The notes under the pieces: model-generated
The model's database searches: none
Told to the model about the DNA's origin: nothing
What the model saw: the letters and a program-made list of their open reading frames with translations, nothing else
Made by a program: the position numbers and the translations under genes
Shown here: piece by piece, positions 29,663-38,735 of the stretch
Numbering within the stretch: the first letter of the stretch is position 1
Layout of the letters: each line of letters begins with the position of its first letter
Origin: Marinobacterium sedimentorum
Lineage (GTDB): Bacteria; Pseudomonadota; Gammaproteobacteria; Pseudomonadales; Balneatricaceae
Assembly: GCF_024267675.1 (NCBI RefSeq)
Contig: NZ_JALDYX010000012.1
Span: 60,866 to 124,865 of the forward strand
DNA length: 64,000 bases
Direction of reading: 5' to 3'

Positions 29663-30151
29663 TTACAGCGACCAGCGTACCGGCAGTTCAGTGGTCGATT
29701 TCAGCGTCTGCAGCAGCAGGTTGGATTTGACGTTGGATACCATGGGCAGGTTCAGCAGCCGGTGCAGGGTAACATCGGCGAAGGCCTTCAGATCCGGTGC
29801 CACGATTTTTAGCATATAGTCGGCATCGCCCGCCACACCCCAGCATTCGAGTACCTCGGGGTACTCTATAATGGCAGTACGGAAAGCGTCGGCGATTTTC
29901 TCGCTGTGTTTGTCCAGCGATACGCTGACCAGTGCCATGACGCCAAGCCCGATCTTTTCCGGGTCCAGCTGTGCGATGTATTTGCACACCACCCCGGTTT
30001 CTTCCAGCTTCTGACGCCGCCGCTGACACTGGGACGCGGACAGGTGCACCAGCTCCGATAATTCCACGTTACTGAGCCGGCCGTTTTGCTGCAGCGCCTC
30101 GAGAATTTTGATGTCCTGACGGTCGAGCGCAACGGAATGCGTGTTTCTCAC
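29663..30151 (-). CDS. Lrp/AsnC-family transcriptional regulator
   Basis: This 162-residue regulator has the N-terminal helix-turn-helix (LDRQDIKILEALQQNGRLSN to CQRRRQKLEETGVV) and a C-terminal RAM ligand domain with the DYMLKIVAPDL and LLNLPMVSNVKSNLLLQTLKS blocks. It is divergent from hppD and probably controls it in response to an amino acid. GTG start with AGGAG upstream. The final 153 bp are repeated twice more downstream in tandem. Confidence 0.92.
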   Translation of the reverse strand: MRNTHSVALDRQDIKILEALQQNGRLSNVELSELVHLSASQCQRRRQKLEETGVVCKYIAQLDPEKIGLGVMALVSVSLDKHSEKIADAFRTAIIEYPEVLECWGVAGDADYMLKIVAPDLKAFADVTLHRLLNLPMVSNVKSNLLLQTLKSTTELPVRWSL

Positions 30152-30200
30152 GTTTTTGATCTCCTGGATGCGGGAATCATGTGAAAGTTAAGCGGTACGA

Positions 30201-30222
30201 GCGTTTTATGCAAAATAAACGC
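30201..30222. promoter_or_regulatory. Inverted repeat between lrp-like gene and hppD
   Basis: GCGTTT and AAACGC flank TATGCAAAAT. The AT-rich centre and the position 50 bp upstream of the Lrp-type start fit an Lrp-family operator. Confidence 0.4.
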
Positions 30223-30319
30223 ATGGCATTTGCCTTAAGCTATTTCTCAATCACTCGGCGCGATTCAGATCACGCCGGATCACTTGCCAGCATCAACGGT
30301 ACGGATGGAGATAATAACA

Positions 30320-31414
30320 ATGGCCCAGACACAAACTGCAACTACCCCAGGCCTGTGGGAAAACCCCCTGGGCACCGACGGCTTCGAGTTCGTCGAGTAC
30401 TGCTCGGATACGCCTGAAATCCTGACCCGCCTGTTCGAAAGCCTGGGCTTTGTCGCCATCGCCCGGCACCGCAGCAAGAATGTCACCCTGTTCCGCCAGG
30501 GCGATATCAATTTCATTCTCAATGCCGAGCCCAACAGCCGCGCCCAGAGCTTTGCCCATGAACACGGTCCCAGCGCCAATGCCATGGCGTTTCGGGTGGC
30601 CGATGCCGCCGCCGCGCTCAAGGCGCTGGTGGCCGGTGGCGCCAAAGCGGTCGAGTCCGGTGCCGGCCCCATGGAACTGCAGATTCCGGCGATTGAGGGT
30701 ATCGGCGGATCGCTGATCTACCTGGTGGATCGCTACGGCGACAAGAGCATCTATGATGTGGATTTTCGCCCCATCAAGGGTGTCGACCAGCATCCGGCAG
30801 GTGTGGGTCTGACCTATATCGACCATCTGACGCACAACGTGGCGCGGGGCAACATGGACCTGTGGGCCGGTTTCTACGAGCAGCATTTCAACTTCCGTGA
30901 AGTGCGCTATTTCGATATCGAAGGCAAGCTGACCGGGCTCAAGTCCCGCGCCCTGACCAGCCCCTGCGGCAAGATTCGTATCCCGATCAACGAATCCACC
31001 GACGACAAGAGTCAGATCGAGGAATTCCTGCAGGATTACAACGGCGAAGGCATCCAGCATATTGCCCTGGGTACCGGCGATATCTTCCAGACCGTTGAAA
31101 CCCTGCGCGCAGCCGGTGTGACTTTCCTGACCACGCCGGACACCTACTATGCACGCATCGACCAGCGCCTGCCGGGCCACGGCGAAGATGTGGCACGACT
31201 GCAGAAGGATCATATCCTGATCGATGGCGCGCCGACCCAGGGTCAGGGCCTGCTGCTGCAGATCTTTACCGATACGGTCATAGGCCCGATCTTTTTCGAG
31301 ATCATTCAGCGCAAGGGCAACGAGGGCTTTGGCGAAGGCAACTTCCAGGCGCTGTTCGAATCCATCGAGGAAGACCAGATCCGCCGCGGTGTTCTGCCGG
31401 CCGATAACGGCTGA
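30320..31414 (+). CDS. hppD: 4-hydroxyphenylpyruvate dioxygenase
   Basis: This enzyme converts 4-hydroxyphenylpyruvate to homogentisate in tyrosine catabolism. Start at ATG 30320 with GGAG upstream gives 364 residues. Two vicinal-oxygen-chelate domains are present; the Fe(II) ligands are H169 (YIDHLTHN), H247 (IQHIALG) and E327 (FFEII), with the substrate-gating C-terminal helix GNFQALFESIE. It sits ahead of an amino-acid transporter and dehydrogenase on the same strand. Confidence 0.96.
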   Translation: MAQTQTATTPGLWENPLGTDGFEFVEYCSDTPEILTRLFESLGFVAIARHRSKNVTLFRQGDINFILNAEPNSRAQSFAHEHGPSANAMAFRVADAAAALKALVAGGAKAVESGAGPMELQIPAIEGIGGSLIYLVDRYGDKSIYDVDFRPIKGVDQHPAGVGLTYIDHLTHNVARGNMDLWAGFYEQHFNFREVRYFDIEGKLTGLKSRALTSPCGKIRIPINESTDDKSQIEEFLQDYNGEGIQHIALGTGDIFQTVETLRAAGVTFLTTPDTYYARIDQRLPGHGEDVARLQKDHILIDGAPTQGQGLLLQIFTDTVIGPIFFEIIQRKGNEGFGEGNFQALFESIEEDQIRRGVLPADNG

Positions 31415-31518
31415 TCATTCCATCTGCTCAATCTGACCTGACCCAGCTCCGCTCTACTCAGAGGGGCGCTGGCGGGTACCTATAACAACGCTAATAACAG
31501 GTTTTCAAGGAGCACTTC

Positions 31519-32910
31519 GTGTCTTCAACTTCTATCGCATCCTCGGCGAGCAGCACGGCTGCGCCTGCACCGGCCATGTGGTCGTCCCGCCTGGCCTTCA
31601 TCCTGGCGGCGGCCGGGTCCGCCGTGGGCCTGGGCAATATCTGGAAATTCCCCTATATCACCGGCGAGAACGGCGGCGGCGCCTTTGTGCTGGTGTACCT
31701 GGCCTGTATCGCCGTGATCGGTATCCCGGTGATGATCGCCGAAGTCATGCTGGGCCGGCGCGGCCGCCACAGTCCGATCAACAGCATGCGCGAGGTCGCC
31801 CGTCAGGAAGGGGTGTCGCGGCACTGGAAAGCCATCGGCTGGCTGGCAACCCTGGCGGCCTTCCTGATCCTGTCGTTCTACAGCGTCATCGCCGGCTGGA
31901 CCATTCCCTATATTTTCCATGCGCTGCAGGGCGATTTTGTCGGTGTGGACGGGGCTGGCGCCGGTGAGATGTTCGGACAGCTGCTGGCGTCCCCGGTTGA
32001 ACTGACGATCTGGCACAGCCTGTTCATGGTGCTGGCGGTGATCGTTTCGGTGGGCGGTGTGCGCCAGGGGCTTGAGCGGGCCGTGACCTGGCTGATGCCG
32101 GCGCTGCTGCTGTTGCTGGTGATGCTGGTGGGGTTTGGCATGAGCACCGATCACTTCGGTACCGCGGTGCGCTTTCTGTTTGAACCGGACTTTTCCAGCC
32201 TGAGTGCGGCGGCGGTACTGGTTGCGCTCGGTCACGCGTTCTTTACCCTGAGCCTGGCCAGCGGCTCGATGATGGCCTACGGCGCCTACCTGCCCAAGGG
32301 GGTGTCGATCGTGCGCACCTCCATGCTGGTGGCGGTGATAGATACCGTCGTGGCGCTGATGGCGGGTCTGGCAATCTTCCCCATCGTCTTTGCCAATGAC
32401 CTTGAACCCGGTGCCGGTCCCGGCCTCATCTTTAATACCCTGCCGGTGGCCTTCGGCCAGATGCCGGGCGGGAGCTTCTTTGCGACCCTGTTCTTTGTGC
32501 TGCTGCTGTTTGCCGCCTGGACTTCGGCGCTGTCGATGCTGGAGGCCGTGGTGCAGTGGCTGGAGGAGCAGGGCATGGCGCGGCGCAAGGCGGCCATTTC
32601 GGGCGGTCTAGCGGCCTGGCTGGTGGGACTGACCACGGTGCTGTCGCTGAATGTCTGGTCCGATTTTACGCCGCTGGACAGCTTCGAGCGCTTTGAAGGC
32701 AAGACCCTGTTTGATCTGTACGACTTCCTCACCGCCAACGTGATGATGCCGCTGGTGGCGCTGCTGACCGCCGTCTTTGTCGGCTGGGTGATGAAGAAGT
32801 CCTCCAGCAAAGAGGAACTGGGGGGCGGCACCGTGCATCGGCTCTGGCTGTTTACTGTGCGCTATCTGACGCCGGTCGCGCTGCTGGTGCTGTTTCTCTA
32901 CAACCTCTGA
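31519..32910 (+). CDS. Neurotransmitter:sodium symporter (SNF) family transporter
   Basis: This 463-residue protein with about 11-12 helices has the NSS signature in helix 1 (AAAGSAVGLGNIWKFPYI) and GGGAFVLVYL after it. Bacterial relatives import amino acids such as tryptophan, tyrosine or leucine with Na+. Between hppD and an amino-acid dehydrogenase, an aromatic or branched amino acid is the likely substrate. GTG start after AAGGAGCAC. Confidence 0.9.
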   Translation: MSSTSIASSASSTAAPAPAMWSSRLAFILAAAGSAVGLGNIWKFPYITGENGGGAFVLVYLACIAVIGIPVMIAEVMLGRRGRHSPINSMREVARQEGVSRHWKAIGWLATLAAFLILSFYSVIAGWTIPYIFHALQGDFVGVDGAGAGEMFGQLLASPVELTIWHSLFMVLAVIVSVGGVRQGLERAVTWLMPALLLLLVMLVGFGMSTDHFGTAVRFLFEPDFSSLSAAAVLVALGHAFFTLSLASGSMMAYGAYLPKGVSIVRTSMLVAVIDTVVALMAGLAIFPIVFANDLEPGAGPGLIFNTLPVAFGQMPGGSFFATLFFVLLLFAAWTSALSMLEAVVQWLEEQGMARRKAAISGGLAAWLVGLTTVLSLNVWSDFTPLDSFERFEGKTLFDLYDFLTANVMMPLVALLTAVFVGWVMKKSSSKEELGGGTVHRLWLFTVRYLTPVALLVLFLYNL

Positions 32911-32994
32911 TTCCCTTACTAACGATAATCAGGCCAGGCTGCGTGCCTGGCCAGGTACCGGCGCTGCCGGTGCCGGTAACACAGGTATATAACG

Positions 32995-34221
32995 ATGAAA
33001 GAACTACTGCAGGCATTTGAAAGCAAGACGCCGGAAATCGTCTTTGAATGGCACGATGCCGAAACCGAAGCCAAGGGCTGGGTGGTGATCAATTCGCTGC
33101 GCGGCGGTGCGGCCGGCGGCGGTACCCGCATGCGCAAGGGACTGGACCGGCACGAAGTGGAATCCCTGGCCAAAACCATGGAAGTGAAGTTTTCGGTTTC
33201 GGGCCCGGCCATCGGCGGCGCCAAGTCCGGTATTGATTTTGATCCGGCGGATCCACGCAAGCTCGATGTGCTCAAGCGCTGGTACAAGGCGGTGGCACCG
33301 CTGCTGAAACATTACTATGGCACCGGCGGCGACCTTAACGTCGATGAAGTGCATGAAGTGATCCCCATCACCGAAAGCTACGGCCTCTGGCACCCGCAGG
33401 AAGGCGTAGTCAACGGCCACTTCAAGCCCACCACCAGCGAACAGATCCAGAAGGTCGGCCAGCTTCGCCTGGGCGTGGCCAAGATCATTGAAGACAGCCG
33501 CTATACGCCGGATCACGGTCGCAAGTACACGGTCGCCGACATGATCACCGGCTGGGGTGTGGCGGAGGCGGTGCACCACTACTACAACATCTACGGTGGC
33601 GAGGTGCGCAACAAGCGCGTCATAGTGCAGGGCTGGGGCAATGTCGGCTCGGCTGCGGCCTATTATCTTGCGCAGCAGGGCGCGAAGATTGTTGGCATTA
33701 TCGACCGTGCCGGCGGTCTGCTGGCACCCGAGGGCTTGTCGTTCGAGCAGGTACGCGAACTGTTCCACAACAAGCAGGGCAATCAACTGGCGGCCGAAGG
33801 GCTGCTGTCGTTCGAGGAGGTTCAGGCGCGCATCTGGGACATGGAAGCGGAAATCTTCCTGCCCTGCGCAGCATCGCGCCTGGTAACCCAGGATCAGCTG
33901 GACCGCCTGATCGACAGGGGGCTGGAAGTGGTCTCCTGTGGCGCCAACGTGCCCTTTAACGATCCCGAGATTTTTTACGGCAAGGTTTACGAATACGTGG
34001 ACTCCAGAATCAGCGTGCTGCCGGACTTTATCGCCAACTGCGGCATGGCCCGGGTGTTCGCCTTCCTGATGAATAATAATGTCGAGATCAGCGATGAGGC
34101 CATTTTCAGCGATGTGACCAGCACGGTACGCAATGCCCTGGCGCTGACCCACGCTCAGTCCAGCGCCCGAACCGGCATCGCCAGCACGGCATTCGAGATT
34201 GCCCTCAAGCAGCTGGTCTGA
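32995..34221 (+). CDS. Glu/Leu/Phe/Val dehydrogenase
   Basis: This 408-residue NAD(P)-dependent amino-acid dehydrogenase has the substrate-binding glycine-rich stretch RGGAAGGGTRMRKGL, IGGAKSGIDFDP with K77 likely catalytic, the YGTGGDLNVDE block and the Rossmann motif QGWGNVGSAAAYYL. It reversibly deaminates an amino acid to a 2-oxo acid. Context with hppD and an NSS transporter suggests phenylalanine, tyrosine or leucine over glutamate. A terminator follows. Confidence 0.92.
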   Translation: MKELLQAFESKTPEIVFEWHDAETEAKGWVVINSLRGGAAGGGTRMRKGLDRHEVESLAKTMEVKFSVSGPAIGGAKSGIDFDPADPRKLDVLKRWYKAVAPLLKHYYGTGGDLNVDEVHEVIPITESYGLWHPQEGVVNGHFKPTTSEQIQKVGQLRLGVAKIIEDSRYTPDHGRKYTVADMITGWGVAEAVHHYYNIYGGEVRNKRVIVQGWGNVGSAAAYYLAQQGAKIVGIIDRAGGLLAPEGLSFEQVRELFHNKQGNQLAAEGLLSFEEVQARIWDMEAEIFLPCAASRLVTQDQLDRLIDRGLEVVSCGANVPFNDPEIFYGKVYEYVDSRISVLPDFIANCGMARVFAFLMNNNVEISDEAIFSDVTSTVRNALALTHAQSSARTGIASTAFEIALKQLV

Positions 34222-34257
34222 AACTCCCCGCTGAGTCTATTGCCTGAAACTGTCGCC

Positions 34258-34289
34258 AAAGCCCGTTACATTCCGGTGTAACGGGCTTT
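34258..34289 (+). terminator. Terminator after the amino-acid dehydrogenase
   Basis: AAAGCCCGTTACA pairs perfectly with TGTAACGGGCTTT (13 bp) around TTCCGG. Confidence 0.92.
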
Positions 34290-34494
34290 GTGCGTTTGTG
34301 CGTGTTTTTTATCGATCAGAGCTCTGGTTATTAGGTTACCCGGACAGACTCATAACTTTTTAGGTTTTAATTTCTAGATTAAGGAAAAAATTGTTATGGG
34401 ATTCCTGCCCCTTGATCCTGCAACCTGCGCAGCCATTGAGGTTTGCCATGGCAGGGGTAGGATAGGGGCCTGATTCTGGCTGGAGGTGTAATGC

Positions 34495-36012
34495 ATGAAC
34501 GATGCGGTGACGAGTTTTGCGATCAATTTCATCGCAGTGATCGGTGTGCTGGTGCTGATTGTGCTGGTGGGCATCGCATTGGCGGCGCTGGCCTACTACC
34601 AGATCGACAAGCATCAGACCCAACACAGCCTGAGGCGCAACTATCCGCTGGTGGGGCGCTTTCGCTACCTGTTTGAACATCTGGGCGAGTTCTTCCGTCA
34701 GTACTTCTTTGCCATGGACCGGGAAGAAATGCCCTTCAACCGCGCCCAGCGCTCCTGGGTGTATCGGGCGGCCAAGAACATCGACAACACAGTCGCCTTC
34801 GGTTCGACCCGCGATCTGCGCACCCCCGGTACCTATTACTTCCTGAATTGCCCCTTTCCCAAGCTGTCCGAGGAGAGTACCCACTCGGTATCGATGCGCA
34901 TCGGCCCCTATTGCACTGAGCCCTACGATGCCCCCTCCTGGTTCAACATATCGGGGATGAGCTATGGCGCCCTGTCCAAACCCGCGGTGCAGGCGCTGTC
35001 CCGCGGTGCGCAGCTGGCCGGCTGCTGGATGAACACCGGTGAAGGCGGCATTTCCCCCTATCACCTGGAAGGTGGCTGCGATCTGGTGTGCCAGATAGGT
35101 ACGGCCAAATACGGCGTGCGTGATGCGCACGGCGCACTGTCCGATGAAAAGCTGCGCGAAAAGGCGGAAATTCGTCAGGTGCGGATGTTTGAAATCAAGC
35201 TGTCCCAGGGGGCCAAGCCCGGCAAGGGGGGGCTGCTGCCGGCGGTGAAAGTCAGCGCGGAAGTCGCCAGCATTCGCGGCATCCCCGAAGGGCAGGCCTC
35301 CATCAGCCCCAATCGGCACCCGGAAATCGACTCCATTGGCGACCTGCTGGACATGATCGAGCATGTGCGCAGCGTGACCGGCAAGCCCTGTGGCATCAAA
35401 CTGGTGCTGGGGTCGGCGCACTGGCTGGACGATTTCTGCCAGATGATTCATGACCGCGGCATTGAGTCTGCGCCCGATTTCATCACCCTGGACAGCTCCG
35501 ATGGCGGCACCGGTGCGGCGCCCATGCCGCTGATGGACAGCGTTGGTCTGCCGTTGCGCGAAAGCCTGCCGCTGCTGGTCAACAAGTTGCTGGAACATGG
35601 CCTGCGCGAACGCGTAAGGCTGGTCGCGTCCGGCAAGCTGATCAACCCGACTGATGTGGCGGCGGCACTGTGCATGGGGGCGGACTTTGTGGTCAGTGCC
35701 CGCGGTTTCATGTTCTCACTGGGCTGCATCCAGGCCATGCAGTGCAACCGCAATAGCTGCCCCACCGGCGTGACGACCCATAATCCGGTTCTGCAGCGCG
35801 GCCTGGTGCCCGCCGACAAGGCCAAGCGGGTACGTCATTTCCACGATAATCTGGTACACGAAGTCGAACTGATCGCCCACAGCTGCGGTGTTTCAGAACC
35901 CAGACTGCTGCGGCGCGAGCATGCGGCCATGGTGGTGGAAGGCGGCCGCTCGGTGCCGCTGAATATTATCTATCCCGAGCCCCGCGCCGATGAGGGTACA
36001 GGGATTGCGTGA
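34495..36012 (+). CDS. FMN-binding glutamate synthase family protein
   Basis: This 505-residue protein has an N-terminal membrane helix (residues about 10-35) and then a glutamate-synthase central/FMN-barrel domain: SWFNISGMSYGALSKPAVQAL, GEGGISPYHLEGG, QGAKPGKGGLLPAVKVS, LDSSDGGTGAAPMPLMD and the cysteine cluster CNRNSCPTGV. There is no glutaminase domain. Such solitary GltB-like proteins are common, and their electron donor and product are not settled. It is preceded by a 270-bp gap with a terminator only. Confidence 0.88.
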   Translation: MNDAVTSFAINFIAVIGVLVLIVLVGIALAALAYYQIDKHQTQHSLRRNYPLVGRFRYLFEHLGEFFRQYFFAMDREEMPFNRAQRSWVYRAAKNIDNTVAFGSTRDLRTPGTYYFLNCPFPKLSEESTHSVSMRIGPYCTEPYDAPSWFNISGMSYGALSKPAVQALSRGAQLAGCWMNTGEGGISPYHLEGGCDLVCQIGTAKYGVRDAHGALSDEKLREKAEIRQVRMFEIKLSQGAKPGKGGLLPAVKVSAEVASIRGIPEGQASISPNRHPEIDSIGDLLDMIEHVRSVTGKPCGIKLVLGSAHWLDDFCQMIHDRGIESAPDFITLDSSDGGTGAAPMPLMDSVGLPLRESLPLLVNKLLEHGLRERVRLVASGKLINPTDVAAALCMGADFVVSARGFMFSLGCIQAMQCNRNSCPTGVTTHNPVLQRGLVPADKAKRVRHFHDNLVHEVELIAHSCGVSEPRLLRREHAAMVVEGGRSVPLNIIYPEPRADEGTGIA

Positions 36013-36037
36013 CGGTTGAGGCGAAGGGCTAAACGCA

Positions 36038-36063
36038 CTGAGCCCTGCGGTTGCAGGGCTCAG
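36038..36063. terminator. Hairpin between convergent genes
   Basis: CTGAGCCCTGC pairs perfectly with GCAGGGCTCAG around GGTT. No long T-run, but it lies between convergent genes. Confidence 0.65.
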
Positions 36064-36081
36064 CTGTTTGATGGGGGAGGC

Positions 36082-36288
36082 TCAGGCTTCTTCGAGCCAG
36101 GCGTGGGTATCGATATGCCGCGTCAGGTTGCGTTCTTCCATGTGTCGTTCGATGGCCCGCCTTGCTTCCAGAGCACGGCGCGAGGCGCGTTGCTTGCGTA
36201 CCTGCTTTTCCTCGTCGTTGAATCCGATCAGAATGTCGAATACTTCGGTTTGAATGGCGTTTAGATCCTGCTCTTTGCGTATCAGCAT
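36082..36288 (-). CDS. Small charged protein of unknown function
   Basis: This 68-residue protein is highly charged, with RKQRASRRALEARRAIERHMEER as a probable basic-acidic helix. It is preceded by AGGAGCTGTCATTATG-type spacing, so it is likely translated. The tail resembles the short PA3496-like family of pseudomonads, but this is uncertain. It stands alone between the glutamate-synthase-like gene and the RpiR regulator. Confidence 0.55.
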   Translation of the reverse strand: MLIRKEQDLNAIQTEVFDILIGFNDEEKQVRKQRASRRALEARRAIERHMEERNLTRHIDTHAWLEEA

Positions 36289-36500
36289 AATGACAGCTCC
36301 TCGTCGCTCGAGTCTCTGTATCTGCCGGTGACCTGCCCGCTGCCTGTCACTGACTCAGAGACTGCCTCAAACACGATTCCCACCGGGTGCGATGCTGCAC
36401 TCCATGACGGAAATCGCTACGGGTTACTATGTTTTATCGTAACTTTGTTTGTTTTTCAAACACTGCAGACAGAGTAATGGGCCGCTGTTACAGGCTGATG

Positions 36501-37382
36501 TCAGTCTTCGGCGGCGGCGGCGGAGGGGCGTTTGTCGTTCACTCGCAGGCTGCGAAGGCTGCGCTTGATGGTCTTGAGGTGGTCGAGCAGGGCCGGGCCC
36601 AGCTTCATGGCGACACCCACCGCCAGTACATCAATCACGACCAGATGCATGACGCGGGATGACATCAGTGCGCTGAGATCCTTGTCTTCTTCCAGGTCGG
36701 TATGGATCGCAATCGTGGCCAGGTCGGCGAGGGGGGTGTTGCCCGGGCACAGGGTAATGACGGTGGCGCCGGTCTCGCGCACCAGACGCACGCTGTGCAG
36801 CAGATCCTTGGTACGGCCGGTCTGGGATACGGCCATGACAACATCGCCTTCCCTCAGGGTGACGGCGGATATGGTCTGCATGTGGGGGTCGGAATAGGCG
36901 GCCGCCAGAATCTTCAGACGGTGCAGCTTGTGCTGTGCATCCATGCACACCGGTGCCGAGGCACCAAAACCGTAGATCTCAACGCGTGGCGCCTTGACCA
37001 GTGCATCGATGGCGCTTTCGAGAGTTTCCGAGTCCAGATCCTCGCGGATATTGATCAGGTTGCCGATCATGGAGTCGAAAATCTTCTGTTTGAACTCGTG
37101 CACAGTGTCGGTCGAGTTCAGCGCAAACTGCTCAAAGCTGGGGTTGCTGGCCAGGCCCTGTGCCAGCGTCAGCTTGAAGTCCTGAAAGCCATCGTAGTTG
37201 AGCGCACGGCAAAAACGCACCACTGTCGGTTCACTGACACTGGCCTCGGCCGCGAGGTCGACAATGCGCATATGAATGACATCGCTGGGTTTTGCCAGGA
37301 CGTAGTCAGCCACCTTCTGCTCGGACTTGCGCAGCTTGGGGCGTGCCTCTGCGATCATTTTCAGCAGGTTGAGGGGGTGCAA
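36501..37382 (-). CDS. RpiR/HexR-type transcriptional regulator
   Basis: The N-terminal HTH_6 domain (PKLRKSEQKVADYVLAKPSD, EASVSEPTVVRFCRALNYDG) is followed by an SIS sugar-phosphate domain (IYGFGASAPVCMDAQHKL, VMAVSQTGRTKDLLHSV). It is close in layout to HexR, the 2-keto-3-deoxy-6-phosphogluconate-responsive regulator of glucose catabolism. The frame is open to a TTG at 37415, but a perfect -10 TATAAT at 37423-37428 makes the TTG at 37382 (MHPLNLLKMI) the likelier start. It is divergent from a TRAP binding-protein gene. Confidence 0.86.
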   Translation of the reverse strand: MHPLNLLKMIAEARPKLRKSEQKVADYVLAKPSDVIHMRIVDLAAEASVSEPTVVRFCRALNYDGFQDFKLTLAQGLASNPSFEQFALNSTDTVHEFKQKIFDSMIGNLINIREDLDSETLESAIDALVKAPRVEIYGFGASAPVCMDAQHKLHRLKILAAAYSDPHMQTISAVTLREGDVVMAVSQTGRTKDLLHSVRLVRETGATVITLCPGNTPLADLATIAIHTDLEEDKDLSALMSSRVMHLVVIDVLAVGVAMKLGPALLDHLKTIKRSLRSLRVNDKRPSAAAAED

Positions 37383-37422
37383 GGCTTTTCTCTTTTTCGA
37401 ACAACTACTTGGCAAGGCGGCA

Positions 37423-37428
37423 ATTATA
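37423..37428 (-). promoter_or_regulatory. -10 box of the RpiR-type gene
   Basis: Minus-strand TATAAT 41 bp upstream of the preferred start; the -35 region is weak. Confidence 0.45.
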
Positions 37429-37537
37429 GCAATGAATGTGACAGCGATCCTATTTAACTGCGCTTGCCGGTCATATCAAATGCGCCATGCCGGCGCAGAA
37501 AAGCGCGTTGCAGCTTCTGCAGGTGCGTGCTACCTTT

Positions 37538-37566
37538 TTGAATTGCAAATAAAAATTCTGAATAAT
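37538..37566 (+). promoter_or_regulatory. Promoter of the TRAP binding-protein gene
   Basis: TTGAAT (37538-37543), 17-bp spacer and AATAAT (37561-37566), 23 bp before the GTG start. Confidence 0.5.
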
Positions 37567-37588
37567 GCAAAACAGCGGGGAAGGTTCT

Positions 37589-38665
37589 GTGAAACGTCGT
37601 CAATTCCTACAAGGAGCGGGTGCGGCTACTCTGGCAGCAGGCACTCTGGTATCAGGGGTCGCGCAGGCGGCACCGGAACACAAGTGGAAAATGGTCACCA
37701 CCTGGCCGAAGAATTTCCCGGGACTGGGTACAGGTGCAAACTATCTGGCCGAGCTGATCGGCAAGCTCAGTAATGGCCGCATCGAGGTTAAGGTGTACGG
37801 TGCCGGTGAACTGGTCGGTGCACTGGAGGTCTTTGACGCCGTATCCCGCGGCACGGCGCAGCTCGGCCATGGCGCATCCTACTACTGGAAAGGCAAAAGT
37901 AGCGCGGCGCAGTTCTTTGCGGCGGTGCCTTTCGGTCTGACCGCACAGGAAATGAACTCCTGGCTGTACCATGGCGGCGGCATGGAGCTGTGGGAAGAAG
38001 TCTACGCACCCTTTGGTCTGGTGCCGGGCGCAGCGGGTAACACGGGCGTGCAGATGGGCGGCTGGTTCAACAAGGAAATCAACAGTGTTGCCGATCTGGC
38101 AGGCCTGAAAATGCGTATTCCGGGCCTGGGTGGCGAAGTGCTGAAACGTGCCGGAGGCACGCCGGTATTGTTGCCCGGTGGCGAGATCTTCCCGTCGCTG
38201 CAATCCGGTGCCATTGATGCCACCGAGTGGGTTGGCCCCTACAACGACATGGCCTTCGGTCTGCACAAGGCGGCCAAGTTCTACTACTACCCGGGCTGGC
38301 ATGAGCCGGGCACCACGCTGGAGTGCATGATCAACAAGGAAGCGCTGGAAGCACTGCCCGAAGAACTTCAGCTCATCGTGCGCAGTGCTATCCGCATTGC
38401 CAACCAGGACATGCTGGCGGACTTCACGGCCAAGAACAACCAGGCCCTGGAGCAGCTGGTCAACGAGCAGAACGTGGATCTGCGTCGCTTCCCGGATGAC
38501 GTGCTGAAGAAACTGCGCGATCTGTCCGACGAAGTGATTGCGGAAGAAGCCGCGCAGGACGAGATTACCAAAAAGGTTTTCGACTCCTTCGTCAAGTTCC
38601 GCGATCAGGCGAAGAAGTGGCATGCCGTTTCCGAGCAGGCTTACCTGAACGCACGCTCGCTCTGA
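37589..38665 (+). CDS. TRAP transporter substrate-binding protein (Tat-exported)
   Basis: This 358-residue periplasmic binding protein starts at GTG 37589, 7 bp after GGGGAAGG; an in-frame ATG at 37565 lacks a good site. The N-terminus KRRQFLQGAGAATLAAG is a twin-arginine signal. The mature part, beginning KWKMVTTWPKNFPGLGTGA, resembles TakP-like receptors that bind 2-oxo acids or other carboxylates, with the family GLKMRIPGLGGEVLKRAG arginine region. Its permease genes lie convergent on the other strand. Confidence 0.9.
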   Translation: MKRRQFLQGAGAATLAAGTLVSGVAQAAPEHKWKMVTTWPKNFPGLGTGANYLAELIGKLSNGRIEVKVYGAGELVGALEVFDAVSRGTAQLGHGASYYWKGKSSAAQFFAAVPFGLTAQEMNSWLYHGGGMELWEEVYAPFGLVPGAAGNTGVQMGGWFNKEINSVADLAGLKMRIPGLGGEVLKRAGGTPVLLPGGEIFPSLQSGAIDATEWVGPYNDMAFGLHKAAKFYYYPGWHEPGTTLECMINKEALEALPEELQLIVRSAIRIANQDMLADFTAKNNQALEQLVNEQNVDLRRFPDDVLKKLRDLSDEVIAEEAAQDEITKKVFDSFVKFRDQAKKWHAVSEQAYLNARSL

Positions 38666-38679
38666 TAGAACGCTTAAAC

Positions 38680-38714
38680 AAAAAAGGGGCCGGCATTAGC
38701 CGGCCCCTTTTTTG
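38680..38714. terminator. Bidirectional terminator between TRAP genes
   Basis: A six-A run, GGGGCCGGC, loop ATTA, GCCGGCCCC and a six-T run give a stem of about 15 bp. Confidence 0.95.
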
Positions 38715-38735
38715 TTGCAAGCTTCTTGTTGCAGC

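Noticed and set aside
29029..29819. Repeated short open frames of 68-125 codons on the + strand
   Set aside because: They are reading frames inside the 260-bp repeat array of lrp tails, antisense to lrp coding text.
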